Shown here piece after piece: positions 6,610 to 15,234 of a DNA stretch of 25,110 nt. Both the position numbers and the translations under genes were made by a program. Origin of the DNA: JBLNDG01 sp050261415. GTDB taxonomy: Bacteria; Bacillota; Clostridia; Lutisporales; Lutisporaceae. The DNA is taken from NCBI GenBank assembly GCA_050261415.1, contig JBLNDG010000263.1:1-25110 (forward strand). Direction: 5' to 3'. The notes beneath the pieces are model-generated. The model saw only the letters and a list, made by a program, of their open reading frames with translations. It made no database searches and was not told where the DNA came from. Within the stretch, counting starts at the first letter, position 1; every line of letters begins with the position of its first letter.

Positions 6610-7977
6610 ATGAAGCTTGATTACTTATTCAACGACCGGCGCTTCTTTTCGAGCATGTTTAAGATTGCCCTGCCTATAACCTTGCAGAATCTGGTTCTCG
6701 CATCCCTTAACCTTGTAGACACGATAATAATAGGGGGTCTGGATGAAACAGCCATTGCAGGTGTCGGGCTTGCAAACCAATATTTTTTTCTGCTGAACCT
6801 TCTATTGTTCGGCATAACCAGCGGTTCCGCCATCTTTACAGCCCAATACTGGGGCAGCAAGGACGTAAAAAATATACGAAGAGTGCTGGGAATATGCCTC
6901 ATTACGGGCGGTACAGGTGCATTACTGTTTTCCCTTTGCGGCTTTTTCTTCCCTCATGAAATCCTTGGAATTTTTACAAGGGATAACAATGTAATTGATT
7001 TAGGAAGCCAATATTTGAGAATCATTATTTCCAGTTATGTCATTACTGCCTTTACATTTTCATACTCTTTCATACTCAGAAGTACAGGAAAGGTAAAAGC
7101 CCCGTTGTATGTCAGCATAACTGCTCTCGGTATAAATACATTACTTAACTATCTGCTTGTATATGGTTACCTGGGCTTCCCGGAGATGGGAGTCAGGGGA
7201 TCTGCCACTGCTACAGTAGTAGCGAGGTTTATTGAGTTTACGCTGCTTATAATTATTGTACATTGGAAAAAATATGCTGTTGCGGCTACATTAAGGGAAA
7301 TGACCGACCTGTCCCTTGATTTTATGAAAAGGTTCTTCAAAGTTGCTGTCCCGGTAATACTGAATGAATCCATGTGGGCTGTGGGAGTGACAATGTACTC
7401 CATAGTATATGCGCATATGGGGACTGAAGTAATTGCATCAACGAATATTTCAGGAACTATTGAAAGGATAATCTGGGTAATATTCCTTGGTTTTGGGAAT
7501 GCTTGCGCAGTCATGATAGGCAATAAAATCGGTGAAGGGGATGAAGAGCAGGTCTTCCTATATGCAAAAAGGTTTGCTATTCTGGGGCCTGCCGCTGCAG
7601 TTCTGGGCGGTCTGGCAGTAGCATTACTTTCAGGTTTGGCACTTATGCCCTATAAAGTATCTCCTGTTGTAATAAGCTATGCTCAGAAGAATCTTATCGT
7701 TTATTGCTCTTTCATGTGGGCGAGAGTCTTTAACTATATGAATATTGTAGGTATTCTAAGAAGCGGCGGAGATACAGTCTTCTGCTTGTTTCTGGATCTC
7801 GGAGGAGTCTGGCTGGTAGGAGTGCCGCTGGTATTCTTAAGCGGAATAGTATTGCACCTGCCGATATATTGGGTATATGCCCTTGCACATCTTGAGGAAA
7901 TAACGAAGATGGCTGCAGGAATACCAAGGCTTCTGTCAGGAAAATGGATCAATAATCTTACCGTCGCAACGAAGTAA
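6610..7977 (+). CDS. MATE family multidrug exporter
   Basis: This 455-residue membrane protein of about 12 helices belongs to the MATE/NorM-type exporters, which expel cationic drugs or metabolites using a Na+ or H+ gradient. Seen: the family's N-terminal pattern (IALPITLQNLVLASLNLVDTIIIGGLDETAIAGVGLANQ, spread over residues 19-57), the repeat of this pattern at about 245 (VAVPVILNESMWAVGVTMYSIVYAHMGTEVIASTN), and NACAVMIGNKIGEGDEEQ, typical of the second half. Length is normal. ATG 6610 has GGAGG 5 nt upstream. It is the only plus-strand gene in the window and diverges from the attenuated exporter; the 541 bp between the two coding starts holds the exporter's leader and both promoters. Substrate unknown. 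Confidence 0.93.
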   Translation: MKLDYLFNDRRFFSSMFKIALPITLQNLVLASLNLVDTIIIGGLDETAIAGVGLANQYFFLLNLLLFGITSGSAIFTAQYWGSKDVKNIRRVLGICLITGGTGALLFSLCGFFFPHEILGIFTRDNNVIDLGSQYLRIIISSYVITAFTFSYSFILRSTGKVKAPLYVSITALGINTLLNYLLVYGYLGFPEMGVRGSATATVVARFIEFTLLIIIVHWKKYAVAATLREMTDLSLDFMKRFFKVAVPVILNESMWAVGVTMYSIVYAHMGTEVIASTNISGTIERIIWVIFLGFGNACAVMIGNKIGEGDEEQVFLYAKRFAILGPAAAVLGGLAVALLSGLALMPYKVSPVVISYAQKNLIVYCSFMWARVFNYMNIVGILRSGGDTVFCLFLDLGGVWLVGVPLVFLSGIVLHLPIYWVYALAHLEEITKMAAGIPRLLSGKWINNLTVATK

Positions 7978-7983
7978 GCAACA

Positions 7984-8031
7984 AGAGGATATGTACAGCA
8001 TTGTAAAGCAGCCCTGCCACACATATCCTCT
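7984..8031. repeat. Inverted repeat between the convergent MATE and aldehyde oxidoreductase genes
   Basis: AGAGGATATGT (7984-7994) and ACATATCCTCT (8021-8031) are perfect 11-bp arms around 26 nt. It begins 7 nt after the MATE stop and ends 17 nt from the stop of the converging gene. The position suggests a shared bidirectional terminator, but neither side has a proper T-run (the minus side gives TTGTTGCTTACTT). Confidence 0.45.
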
Positions 8032-8047
8032 ATGCATATATTACGCA

Positions 8048-9796
8048 CTATTCAACACTGGCATAGTTTTTCAGCCTCTCATTATACATTGCAATAAGCT
8101 CATAAGCCGTGCCTTCATCCAGCTTACCCCAAAGACAAGGTGTCTCGAAAAAGCGTTTCGGCAGCCTTACCCTCATCAGATCAAAACCAAGCATATTCTT
8201 TATACGCAGTTTGGTTTTGTACACCCTGTCAGCTATAGCAGTCAGGTTTTCATCCGTAAATCCGTACCCTATAGCATTTAGTGCCGATAATATTGTTTTC
8301 CTGTCATAAACCTTCCTTGCAAAAAGGCATATGGTAAGGGAATTCAGCATGCACCTTTCTCTTTCTTCATTGAATATGCCTTCAACTATTTTATTTTTGT
8401 CCAGTGTCTCTATCGACTGGTCAATCGAATACCCCGCATTGCAAAGGTGCGAATGCCTTGCACCTATTGTCGTACCAAGAAGAGTTCCATATCCCGTGTG
8501 ATAGCCCGGCATCTCATTCCCGGCAAAATTCATTGCAAATTCCCCACCGCCGTATTCCAGAGCTGCCTTGTATACGCCTTTGGCAAGGGTTTCATAAAAC
8601 CTGTTTTCCTTCATTGCAAGGTACTCCACCGCTTTGAGATAATTTGCCGTATTCCCGAACTCAAGGGGGACCATGGTTTCCTTATCAGTTATAAGCCCCT
8701 TTTCATATGCTTCTGTAGCCCATCCCAGCACAACCCCGGTGGACATTGCGTCCAGCCCGAAAAGCTCAACAAGCTCTATAAGCTGAAGTATCTCATCGGA
8801 AGTTTTTGTACCAAGGAAGCTCCCAAGGGCAAATATCAACTCATAATCATAACCGACACTAACAGACTCATAGTCATAGCCTTTGTCAAACTCCCTGCGG
8901 AACTGCCCGATATGTATGCACCCAACGGGGCAGCCTGCACATGCCATTTTCCTTACGAGGTTTTTCCTGACAAAGGTCTCACCGGATATATCCTCTGAAT
9001 TCTCAAACTTGCTCTGTGTAAGATTTTTAACCGGCAAACTCCCCATTTCGTTTAAAGGCTCCACATTCATCGGTGTACCTATGTCATGGTATTTTGACAT
9101 TGCTTCAGTTTCCGTCACTTTCTTGTATATCTCTCGGTAAACCTTGAAATACTCCTTGAAGTTCTTGATGGGTATACTCCTGTCACCTATGATGGTAATA
9201 GCTTTAAGGTTCTTGCTTCCGAAAACAGCACCGAGACCCAGCCTTCCAAAATGTCTGTATGTGTCCACACATACCCCGGCGAAGCTCACAAGGTTTTCAC
9301 CTGCAGGGCCTATCCTGATTATACTTCTCTTGCCGCTCCCGGCTTCCCTCTCCCTGATCAGCCTTCCGGTTTCATCCGAGGACATACCCCACAAAGCCCT
9401 TGCATCCTTGAACTTCACATCATTGCTGTTAAGTGTTATATATATGGGTTTATCCGACTTTCCCCTTATTACAATTGCGTCATAGCCTGCATGCAGCATT
9501 GTCAGTGCCAGCCGGCCTCCGGCATAGGATTCTCCAAGCTCTCCGGTCAGCGGGGAGTAAAACATCGCAACGGTTTTTGTTATCACAGGGTATATGGAAG
9601 ATGCAGCGCCAATAGCAAATATTATAGGCTGTTCTTCATGAAGGGGAGGCAATTCCGGTTTTATGTTTTCCTCAAGGAGTTTTGATGCTATGCCCACTCC
9701 TCCCAGGAATTCACACAAATCCTCCCGCTGTTCTATACGTATCTTTTTATTGCTGAGGTCAATATGTAGTACTCTTATAAACTTTTCATACAGCAT
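8048..9796 (-). CDS. aor: Aldehyde:ferredoxin oxidoreductase, tungsten/molybdenum bis-pterin enzyme
   Basis: This 582-residue cytoplasmic enzyme of the AOR family interconverts aldehydes and carboxylic acids with ferredoxin-type electron transfer, using a W or Mo bis-pyranopterin cofactor and one [4Fe-4S] cluster. Cluster ligands are visible: Cys286, Cys289 and Cys293 (CAGCPVGC) and a distant Cys490 (SLTICLFAR), the classical CX2CX3C...C pattern. GSKNLKAI (193-200) and the pterin-binding N-terminal half (GESYAGGRLA) are present. Length is near the usual 600. It overlaps the upstream polyferredoxin gene by 11 bp, with GGAGG 9 nt before its ATG, so the two are translationally coupled subunits. 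That arrangement resembles AorA/AorB and YdhY/YdhV pairs. Whether it uses W or Mo, and which aldehyde, cannot be told. Confidence 0.93.
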   Translation of the reverse strand: MLYEKFIRVLHIDLSNKKIRIEQREDLCEFLGGVGIASKLLEENIKPELPPLHEEQPIIFAIGAASSIYPVITKTVAMFYSPLTGELGESYAGGRLALTMLHAGYDAIVIRGKSDKPIYITLNSNDVKFKDARALWGMSSDETGRLIREREAGSGKRSIIRIGPAGENLVSFAGVCVDTYRHFGRLGLGAVFGSKNLKAITIIGDRSIPIKNFKEYFKVYREIYKKVTETEAMSKYHDIGTPMNVEPLNEMGSLPVKNLTQSKFENSEDISGETFVRKNLVRKMACAGCPVGCIHIGQFRREFDKGYDYESVSVGYDYELIFALGSFLGTKTSDEILQLIELVELFGLDAMSTGVVLGWATEAYEKGLITDKETMVPLEFGNTANYLKAVEYLAMKENRFYETLAKGVYKAALEYGGGEFAMNFAGNEMPGYHTGYGTLLGTTIGARHSHLCNAGYSIDQSIETLDKNKIVEGIFNEERERCMLNSLTICLFARKVYDRKTILSALNAIGYGFTDENLTAIADRVYKTKLRIKNMLGFDLMRVRLPKRFFETPCLWGKLDEGTAYELIAMYNERLKNYASVE

Positions 9797-10205
9797 TGTC
9801 TGCTTCCTCCATTCTCAAACATTCATGAGGGCAGAACCCGGCGCATACCCCGCAGTGCTTGCAGATTATTGGCTTACCCGTTGCCTCATCAAAGGACACT
9901 GCTCCAACTACACAGGCCTTTACGCATCTTTTGCAGCCTATACAAAGTTCGGGCTTAAGAATGACGCCTCCCCCGTCCCTGGGCTCCAGTGCTCCTGACG
10001 GGCAGGCTTCTGCACATGCCCTTTCACCGGAACAAGCTATACAAACATCCGCTATGAATTTTCCTTTAAGTCCGCCGCTGGTCCGTACTTTTATAGCGCT
10101 TTTTGCAATAGAATGATTCTGACGGTTCACCCCGGAACATACAAGCATGCAAGTAAAGCACCCTATGCACTTGTTCATCCCATCAGCCTTTAATATCTTT
10201 GGCAT
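9786..10205 (-). CDS. Polyferredoxin subunit with four [4Fe-4S] clusters, partner of AOR
   Basis: This 139-residue electron-transfer protein has sixteen cysteines in four cluster motifs: Cys13/16/19/23, Cys55/58/64/68 (with a longer gap), Cys88/91/94/98 and Cys115/118/121/125; Cys129 is extra. It should carry electrons between the adjacent aldehyde oxidoreductase and another carrier, in the manner of AorA or YdhY subunits. The frame is open up to GTG 10220, but GGAGGT lies 7 nt before ATG 10205 and overlaps the upstream GTG codons, so ATG 10205 is the start. It is the first gene of a two-gene operon, with an 11-bp overlap to the catalytic subunit. No flavin-containing third subunit (AorC-like) is present in the window. 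Confidence 0.93.
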   Translation of the reverse strand: MPKILKADGMNKCIGCFTCMLVCSGVNRQNHSIAKSAIKVRTSGGLKGKFIADVCIACSGERACAEACPSGALEPRDGGGVILKPELCIGCKRCVKACVVGAVSFDEATGKPIICKHCGVCAGFCPHECLRMEEADNAV

Positions 10206-10280
10206 ATCAGCCACCTCCACAGTTAATGATGCTGGAGAAAAATATGTTCAGTCCAGGTAAATATATATAAATTATATTTC

Positions 10281-10324
10281 AAACAGTTCTGTTTATCTAT
10301 AGTATCTTTTATTCACCCTGTAAA
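10281..10324 (-). promoter_or_regulatory. Promoter of the AOR operon with a palindrome at the start site
   Basis: -35 TTTACA (10324-10319), a 17-bp spacer and -10 TATAGA (10301-10296) would start transcription near 10289. A palindrome with 6-bp arms, AAACAG (10281-10286) and CTGTTT (10289-10294), lies exactly there and could be a repressor site. The -35 overlaps the end of the preceding gene. The palindrome is certain, the promoter likely, the operator role inferred. Confidence 0.55.
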
Positions 10325-11275
10325 TTGTTTTGGAAGTCTTGCTTTATAGCCGACATAAAATTTAAGGTTGGGCAGGAACCTAATCCCCTTCCAGTTTTTA
10401 AAATCCTCCGGAAGCATACTTTCATGCACTTCCTCCAGCTTCAGTTCGCCCTTTATGATCCTCTCCGCCATACTATCCAGTGCATTTATATATTTTTCAA
10501 TGAGAAGCAAATCCTCTTTAGTTCCGGCCGGACCATGTCCGGGAACGAGAACATCGAAATCATAATTCTGGAATTCATGAATCCTGTCAATCCACAGCAT
10601 GGGATCTCCGGCACCAAGCCATGGATGGGCACCCGTAAAAAGTATGTCACCCATGAAGGCTATACGCTCCTCTGTCAGTAAAAGAACGGCATCACCCGCA
10701 GTATGCCCGCCGGAAAACTCCCGTATAACTGCTGTTTTCGACGCTCCGTGTATTTCCATGCTGGTTTCAAAAGTCATATCTGGAAGCCTCAGACCAAAAT
10801 CATCCTTTAAGATTGACTCTTGGAACCTGATATCCCTCTCAAGCATTTTCCTCGATATTTCATCCGTTTCATCTTTCAGTTCCAATTTTAAAGAGGCTAT
10901 AACTTCCGGGGCTGCTTCTTTCATTCCTGAAGCCTCAGCTTCATGCAGCTTTAATTCATGATAAGTTTTATAGGTTGAAATTATAGGGATCTCTGCCTCA
11001 AAAACACAGTTTCCCAACACATGGTCAAAATGGTTGTGACTGTTAACCACATATGAGACCTCCTTTCCCGTGAGTGTGGCAGCAGCTTTTTTCAACTCTT
11101 TGGCACAATCTGTGGATAGAAATGCATCAAACACTATTACCTTATCACCCAAATCTATAATACCTGCATTGCTGATACCGCCCCCCTCTTCCGAAGAATA
11201 AGCCGCATAAACTCCCGCTGCAAGCTCCTCAACCCTAAAATACTCTGATTCATACGCTTTTTTAAACTCTTTCAT
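10313..11275 (-). CDS. Metallo-beta-lactamase-fold hydrolase
   Basis: This 320-residue protein has the complete dinuclear metal site of the MBL superfamily: H80-x-H82-x-D84-H85 (NSHNHFDH), His191 (GGHTAGD), Asp210 (FMGDILF) and His247 (PGHGPAG). It has no signal peptide, so it is probably cytoplasmic and not a secreted beta-lactamase. The central insertion (about 105-160) is charged and helical, as in broad-specificity lactonase or hydrolase members, but I cannot assign a substrate. ATG 11275 has AGGAG 8 nt upstream. A very stable hairpin ending in a T-run lies 18 nt before the ATG, leaving no room for a promoter in between. The promoter must therefore be upstream of the hairpin, or the gene depends on readthrough. 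Confidence 0.9.
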   Translation of the reverse strand: MKEFKKAYESEYFRVEELAAGVYAAYSSEEGGGISNAGIIDLGDKVIVFDAFLSTDCAKELKKAAATLTGKEVSYVVNSHNHFDHVLGNCVFEAEIPIISTYKTYHELKLHEAEASGMKEAAPEVIASLKLELKDETDEISRKMLERDIRFQESILKDDFGLRLPDMTFETSMEIHGASKTAVIREFSGGHTAGDAVLLLTEERIAFMGDILFTGAHPWLGAGDPMLWIDRIHEFQNYDFDVLVPGHGPAGTKEDLLLIEKYINALDSMAERIIKGELKLEEVHESMLPEDFKNWKGIRFLPNLKFYVGYKARLPKQFTG

Positions 11276-11292
11276 GCTTTACTCTCCTTTCT

Positions 11293-11342
11293 AAAAATAA
11301 AAACAGGAACTCACAATATATTCCTATTGTGGTTCCTGTTTT
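11293..11342 (-). terminator. Very strong intrinsic terminator, or attenuator, before the MBL gene
   Basis: AAAACAGGAAC (11342-11332) and a further 7 bp pair with their complements at 11300-11318. This gives an 18-bp stem with one bulged base (11311) and a 6-nt loop, followed by TTATTTTTAG in the minus transcript. It lies about 60 nt past the stop of the YcdB-like gene. Since a TTGACA promoter lies between that stop and the hairpin, it may also attenuate the MBL gene. Confidence 0.85.
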
Positions 11343-11353
11343 AAATTATATTT

Positions 11354-11382
11354 AATTTAATATATTAGGATACAGTTGTCAA
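11354..11382 (-). promoter_or_regulatory. Candidate promoter ahead of the MBL-gene hairpin
   Basis: Consensus -35 TTGACA (11382-11377), a 17-bp spacer and a weak -10 TAAATT (11359-11354). Transcription would start near 11347, right at the foot of the terminator hairpin. Confidence 0.5.
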
Positions 11383-11404
11383 TACCTTTTAAAAAATATT
11401 TTTG

Positions 11405-13732
11405 TTATTTTATTCCATCCAAAGCCTTATAGATTGCCAATGCCGCATCCAGCATACTGGCATTGTCCTTTGGTCTGAATTTCCCGTCAACACCAACTGC
11501 TATTCCGAGCCCTTTCGCTATTGCTACATAACCTATTCTATCACTGCTTATCTGGTCTGCATCCTTGAAATCCACAACAAATATACCCTCAGCCTTTGCA
11601 AGCTTTTCGTATTTCAGCAGCTTGACTATCAGTTCAGTCATCTGCTCCCTCGTGACCTTAGCATTAAGGTTCAATTCTATTTCTTTGTTATCAAGCAGGC
11701 CATACCTTACAGCTTCGCGCAAATAAGGGTAATCCCTGTCATCCTTGTTTACATTCTTGAACAGTAAATCCTCTTCGTTCCTTGAAATACCAGGGCGGTA
11801 ACCCTTAGCATTAACCAGCATCCTGAGCAGTTCAATATAGGTTATATCCCTATCCGATACAAAAGAAGCTTTGTCAATAACCCCCTGAAAGGCCAGTATT
11901 AATAGTTCTTTCTCTGATGGATGCCCTTTTATCCTTTCCTCAAAGCTATTCTCCCCGATAATGATTTCTTCTCCAGTGCTGCTGAGCAGTTTACCGCTAA
12001 AGGCATCAACCGCTCCTGCATATGCGCCTGCGGTCTTGGGCTCAAGCGTATACACAATCCTAATATCAGGAGTATATTTATTATCCTCGGTCTTTTTCAG
12101 GTACCTCACATAGCTGAGGGATACATCAAGCCCCTGGTAATGCAATTCACCCGCCTTATCGGCATTTATGACACCTTTCGCAGCAGGAAAGACTGATTTT
12201 TCATCCCAATTGCACATCAGTTGTTCTGTCTCACCGGTTTTTAAATCGATTACAACGGATATATAGTTGTTACTATATGGGATACCATTTACCAGCCTTT
12301 GAAACTGCAACATAGGTTTTCTTTCAGGTACGATAATTCCATTTACGTTATAGCTTTGCTCTGTATAGCTCAATTTGGTGTTTATCTCTCCCAACCTATG
12401 CGGATAGTACTTCCCTATCAGCTCAATTGCCTTATCATAAGCCTGCTCCCATGTTATCTTGGGTTCAAAGGGCTTTCCATACCAATCCTCCTGATCATAC
12501 TTTGCTATAGAAACAAGCTCTTCAGTGCAGGCATCTATCACAATCGAACCTGATACCATCACACTTCCGCCTGGATCCTGTTTGCTGATATTCGCTGTCC
12601 AGGTTTTCCTGCCTGCTGAGGTCCAATTATTATCATTTTCGAGATAGCTCAGGTTTTCAATTTTATAACCCGCGCCAAAAAGCTCTTCTATAAAGCTGCC
12701 TATTACCTCAGCAGCTCTGCTGCTTTCTATTTCTTTATCAGATGCTCTGACAACTGCAGCATTCTGCAAATATTTGTCCTTTTGCTCTTTGGTTATATCC
12801 CTGCTAAACAGCTGTTTCACAGCTTGCCCGTTGTAGTTGACAAACTCTCCCGTGCTTGCATCGACAAGCCCTCCTGAATTACCTTTCGGAACATATGCAA
12901 GTTTGACTATACCCATATCTTTATATTGCAGATATCTGTTCCTATAGGGTATATAGGACAGCTCCATCTGCCAACCGCTCCTGTATTTCTCCACTGCAGC
13001 TTCCCTGCTTATAAGCTTTGCGGGTTTTGGAAATACATCATCATAATCCCATCTGAGTTCATAAGACATAACAGTGCCGGTAACTCCGTTAATGCTTACG
13101 ACAATGAAGTTCCTCCCATATTTTATTCCGTTTATCTCTCTTATAAAACTGAAACGGTACTGGGGCCGGCTCATGCCGTAATAGCCGTCATTTTGATAAT
13201 CCGGTAATTTTGTCTGTTTAAACTCTTCGGGATTTATTTTTGCTGCATACTCTTCAGCAGTTTTCTGTGCTTGCTCTTTCGTAACAGCGGCAATAGCCAG
13301 CTGCTCCTGATTCCTGTAACCCTCACTTTTCCTGAAGCTGAGAAGTTTACCGCTCATTGCATCTATTTCAACATAAATAAATACACTTGAGTCTATATTG
13401 GATGAATTCCAATTCAAGCTCCATACGTACTTTTCCTCCAATTCCATTTGAGGCTGCAATTGTATGGTCATCTGATATCTTTTCTCGTCAAGCTCAAGTC
13501 CGAAGTATTTTTCGAGAGCTTCAACGGCTGTCTTTTTTGCTTCTTCCTTTGTAACCTTAACTGATTTTTCAATTAACGAACTTTCGTCCCGGTTTCCCTG
13601 TCCGATGTAGCCTACTGTCGATGCTGTACCGCCTCCCGTATTAGTCCCCGGAGCACCTGCAAATACCGGACAGATAGTTCCTATTGCTATGAGAACAGCA
13701 ATTCCCACGGCTAAAATTCTTTTCTCTGTCAT
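11405..13732 (-). CDS. Exported YcdB/YcdC-type protein with C-terminal S-layer homology repeats
   Basis: This 775-residue exported protein begins with a signal peptide (MTEKRILAVGIAVLIAIGTICPVFAGA). Residues about 35-600 hold repeats of the PepSY-like YcdB/YcdC domain; recurring signs are TKEEAKKTA, TKEQAQKTA, ITWEQAYDKA and DAxxGKLLS or DAxTGE. The last 160 residues carry S-layer homology repeats (TYIELLRMLVNAKGY, TREQMTELIVKLLKYE, RIGYVAIAKGLGIAVGVDGKFRPKDNASM in pieces), which anchor proteins to secondary cell-wall polymer. The frame is open back to 13852, but a strong promoter ends near 13762 and GGGGGG lies 8 nt before ATG 13732, so that start is chosen. An ATG at 13750 is the alternative. 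The role is not established; YcdB-type domains are thought to bind or inhibit peptidases. Probably monocistronic, with its own promoter and terminator. Confidence 0.87.
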   Translation of the reverse strand: MTEKRILAVGIAVLIAIGTICPVFAGAPGTNTGGGTASTVGYIGQGNRDESSLIEKSVKVTKEEAKKTAVEALEKYFGLELDEKRYQMTIQLQPQMELEEKYVWSLNWNSSNIDSSVFIYVEIDAMSGKLLSFRKSEGYRNQEQLAIAAVTKEQAQKTAEEYAAKINPEEFKQTKLPDYQNDGYYGMSRPQYRFSFIREINGIKYGRNFIVVSINGVTGTVMSYELRWDYDDVFPKPAKLISREAAVEKYRSGWQMELSYIPYRNRYLQYKDMGIVKLAYVPKGNSGGLVDASTGEFVNYNGQAVKQLFSRDITKEQKDKYLQNAAVVRASDKEIESSRAAEVIGSFIEELFGAGYKIENLSYLENDNNWTSAGRKTWTANISKQDPGGSVMVSGSIVIDACTEELVSIAKYDQEDWYGKPFEPKITWEQAYDKAIELIGKYYPHRLGEINTKLSYTEQSYNVNGIIVPERKPMLQFQRLVNGIPYSNNYISVVIDLKTGETEQLMCNWDEKSVFPAAKGVINADKAGELHYQGLDVSLSYVRYLKKTEDNKYTPDIRIVYTLEPKTAGAYAGAVDAFSGKLLSSTGEEIIIGENSFEERIKGHPSEKELLILAFQGVIDKASFVSDRDITYIELLRMLVNAKGYRPGISRNEEDLLFKNVNKDDRDYPYLREAVRYGLLDNKEIELNLNAKVTREQMTELIVKLLKYEKLAKAEGIFVVDFKDADQISSDRIGYVAIAKGLGIAVGVDGKFRPKDNASMLDAALAIYKALDGIK

Positions 13733-13768
13733 TCGATAACCCCCCAACATAATTTCCATACATTTCCT

Positions 13769-13797
13769 ATTATATTCCATCATGGGGTGGTAAACAA
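13769..13797 (-). promoter_or_regulatory. Sigma-A promoter of the YcdB/SLH gene
   Basis: -35 TTGTTT (13797-13792), exactly 17 bp, and a perfect -10 TATAAT (13774-13769). Transcription would begin near 13762, 30 nt before ATG 13732. This rules out the upstream extension of the reading frame as the start. Confidence 0.75.
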
Positions 13798-13829
13798 CCG
13801 CTGTAATAAATTGTAAGGGAACTGTAATA

Positions 13830-15119
13830 TTATTGCCCCTGCCCCTCTTCAATTTGCTTTATATTCTTGGTCATATCATCAACTTCCTTAAATACCTTTG
13901 TCAACCTCACACCTAACGCTATTACCGCCTCAATTCCGGCAGCAATAAGGAGCACGGATTGTGCAGTAATAAATGAAGCAGCAGTAGTACCTACAAGTAC
14001 GGAGAGGACTCCAACAGGTCCTCTAAGCATGGCCAGCACACTGAATACCTTCCCCCGGTTTACATCCGGGACTGCTGCCTGCAGCACACTGTTCAGGATT
14101 ATCATGTATGATGAACCAACCACACCGAGAAATGCAAACAACAGTACAGACAACGGGAAGTATTTGTTCAACAGGAACAGTGTGAAAAATGCTGCATCAA
14201 ACAGAAGTATATTCAGAAACAACCTGAATTTATTGGGATAATGCTTTACTTTAATACCAATAACCAGACTTCCTATAACCGCACCGATGCCGAGACTGGA
14301 AAGTAATATCCCCCATGCCAGTTCAGCCATATTTCCCATTTTCAAGGTTTCCTTAATAAATATATAGATAAGTATACCTTGCATTGCCATTGCGAAGGTA
14401 AGGTAAATATCTATCAGCACCATAAGTTTTATTGCTTTATCCGTCCACATTATAGAGACTCCGATTATAAACTCTTTCATTGCACTCTTCTTCTGTTTCC
14501 CTTCCCCTTGCTCCAGGAAGTGAGTTTCCTTGGCAGAAACCGTGAAAATGATGAAAGCTGAAATAAAAAATGTAGCAGCGTCAATTATAAAAGCGTTTGA
14601 AACTCCAACAAAGCCTACAATTGCTGCACCTGTTGCAGAGCCGACTATCTGAATCAGGCTGTTGGTTGCAGACATAAAAGAGTTCAGGAGAGGTATATCC
14701 TCCTTTGAAACCAGGTTTGGCTCAAATGCCCTCTGGGCGGGCTCACGGAATACATTTACCGAAGCAGCTGCAAAAGCAATAGCATATATTAGATTAATGT
14801 TGTTTGCAAACATTACAGTGAGTATAATAGTTCCGCTCATCAAATCCGAAACCAGCATAGTCCACTTTCTTGACACCCTATCAATTATAAATCCTGCAAA
14901 GGTTCCCAAAATAACTGCCGGTATCATCTCCGATACAGTAAGAAACCCAAGATCGGCAATCCTCCCGTTGGATATGCCGTAAACCTTACGGAGCAGTGCA
15001 AAATAGCTTATTTTGCTGCCGAAGGAGGATATCACCCCTGCTATAACTATTGTCATCAGGTTTCTGTTTTTCAAAAGCGGCTTATACTCTCCCAGATAAT
15101 TATTTAAGCTTTTAAACAA
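13830..15119 (-). CDS. Major facilitator superfamily exporter (DHA3/MFS_3-like), attenuator-controlled
   Basis: This 429-residue protein of about 12 helices is of the DHA3/MFS_3 type that includes macrolide exporters (Mef) and the siderophore exporter EntS. Seen: motif A variant GTFAGFIIDRVSRKW between helices 2 and 3, and FREPAQRAFEPNLVSKEDIPLLNSFMSA, the characteristic post-helix-4 segment, here cited in part. The frame reaches a TTG at 15158, but that lies inside the leader's second terminator. I choose TTG 15119, with AGGGGGA about 7 nt upstream; it gives the normal length. A leader of about 230 nt with a promoter, a 14-codon ORF and two terminators precedes it. The substrate is not identifiable, though similarity to Mef-like exporters and the attenuator make a ribosome-targeting antibiotic a reasonable guess. 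Confidence 0.88.
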   Translation of the reverse strand: MFKSLNNYLGEYKPLLKNRNLMTIVIAGVISSFGSKISYFALLRKVYGISNGRIADLGFLTVSEMIPAVILGTFAGFIIDRVSRKWTMLVSDLMSGTIILTVMFANNINLIYAIAFAAASVNVFREPAQRAFEPNLVSKEDIPLLNSFMSATNSLIQIVGSATGAAIVGFVGVSNAFIIDAATFFISAFIIFTVSAKETHFLEQGEGKQKKSAMKEFIIGVSIMWTDKAIKLMVLIDIYLTFAMAMQGILIYIFIKETLKMGNMAELAWGILLSSLGIGAVIGSLVIGIKVKHYPNKFRLFLNILLFDAAFFTLFLLNKYFPLSVLLFAFLGVVGSSYMIILNSVLQAAVPDVNRGKVFSVLAMLRGPVGVLSVLVGTTAASFITAQSVLLIAAGIEAVIALGVRLTKVFKEVDDMTKNIKQIEEGQGQ

Positions 15120-15156
15120 AGTACATTCCCCCTGACTGATATTACCCAACTCAAAC

Positions 15157-15186
15157 AAAAATACCGCAGGAATTACCCCACGGCAT
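15157..15186 (-). terminator. Second tandem terminator in the leader of the DHA3-like exporter
   Basis: In the minus transcript 15186-15176 pairs with 15171-15161 over up to 11 pairs (several G·U) around a 4-nt loop. UUUUUGUUU follows from the stem foot at 15161. It ends about 37 nt before the exporter's TTG start. Confidence 0.75.
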
Positions 15187-15204
15187 TAGTGCTCATGAAA
15201 GCAT

Positions 15205-15234
15205 AAAAATACCGTGAGAACTACACCCACGGTA
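15205..15234 (-). terminator. First tandem terminator in the leader of the DHA3-like exporter
   Basis: TACCGTG (15234-15228) pairs with CACGGTA (15216-15210), extended by two inner pairs to 9 bp around a 7-nt loop. UUUUU follows (15209-15205). It lies 48 nt past the leader ORF stop. Its arms closely resemble those of the second terminator, as if the hairpin was duplicated. Confidence 0.75.

Noticed and set aside
13733..13852. Extension of the YcdB/SLH protein to ATG 13852
   Set aside because: It overlaps the upstream exporter gene and its promoter lies inside the extension; the signal peptide begins at ATG 13732.
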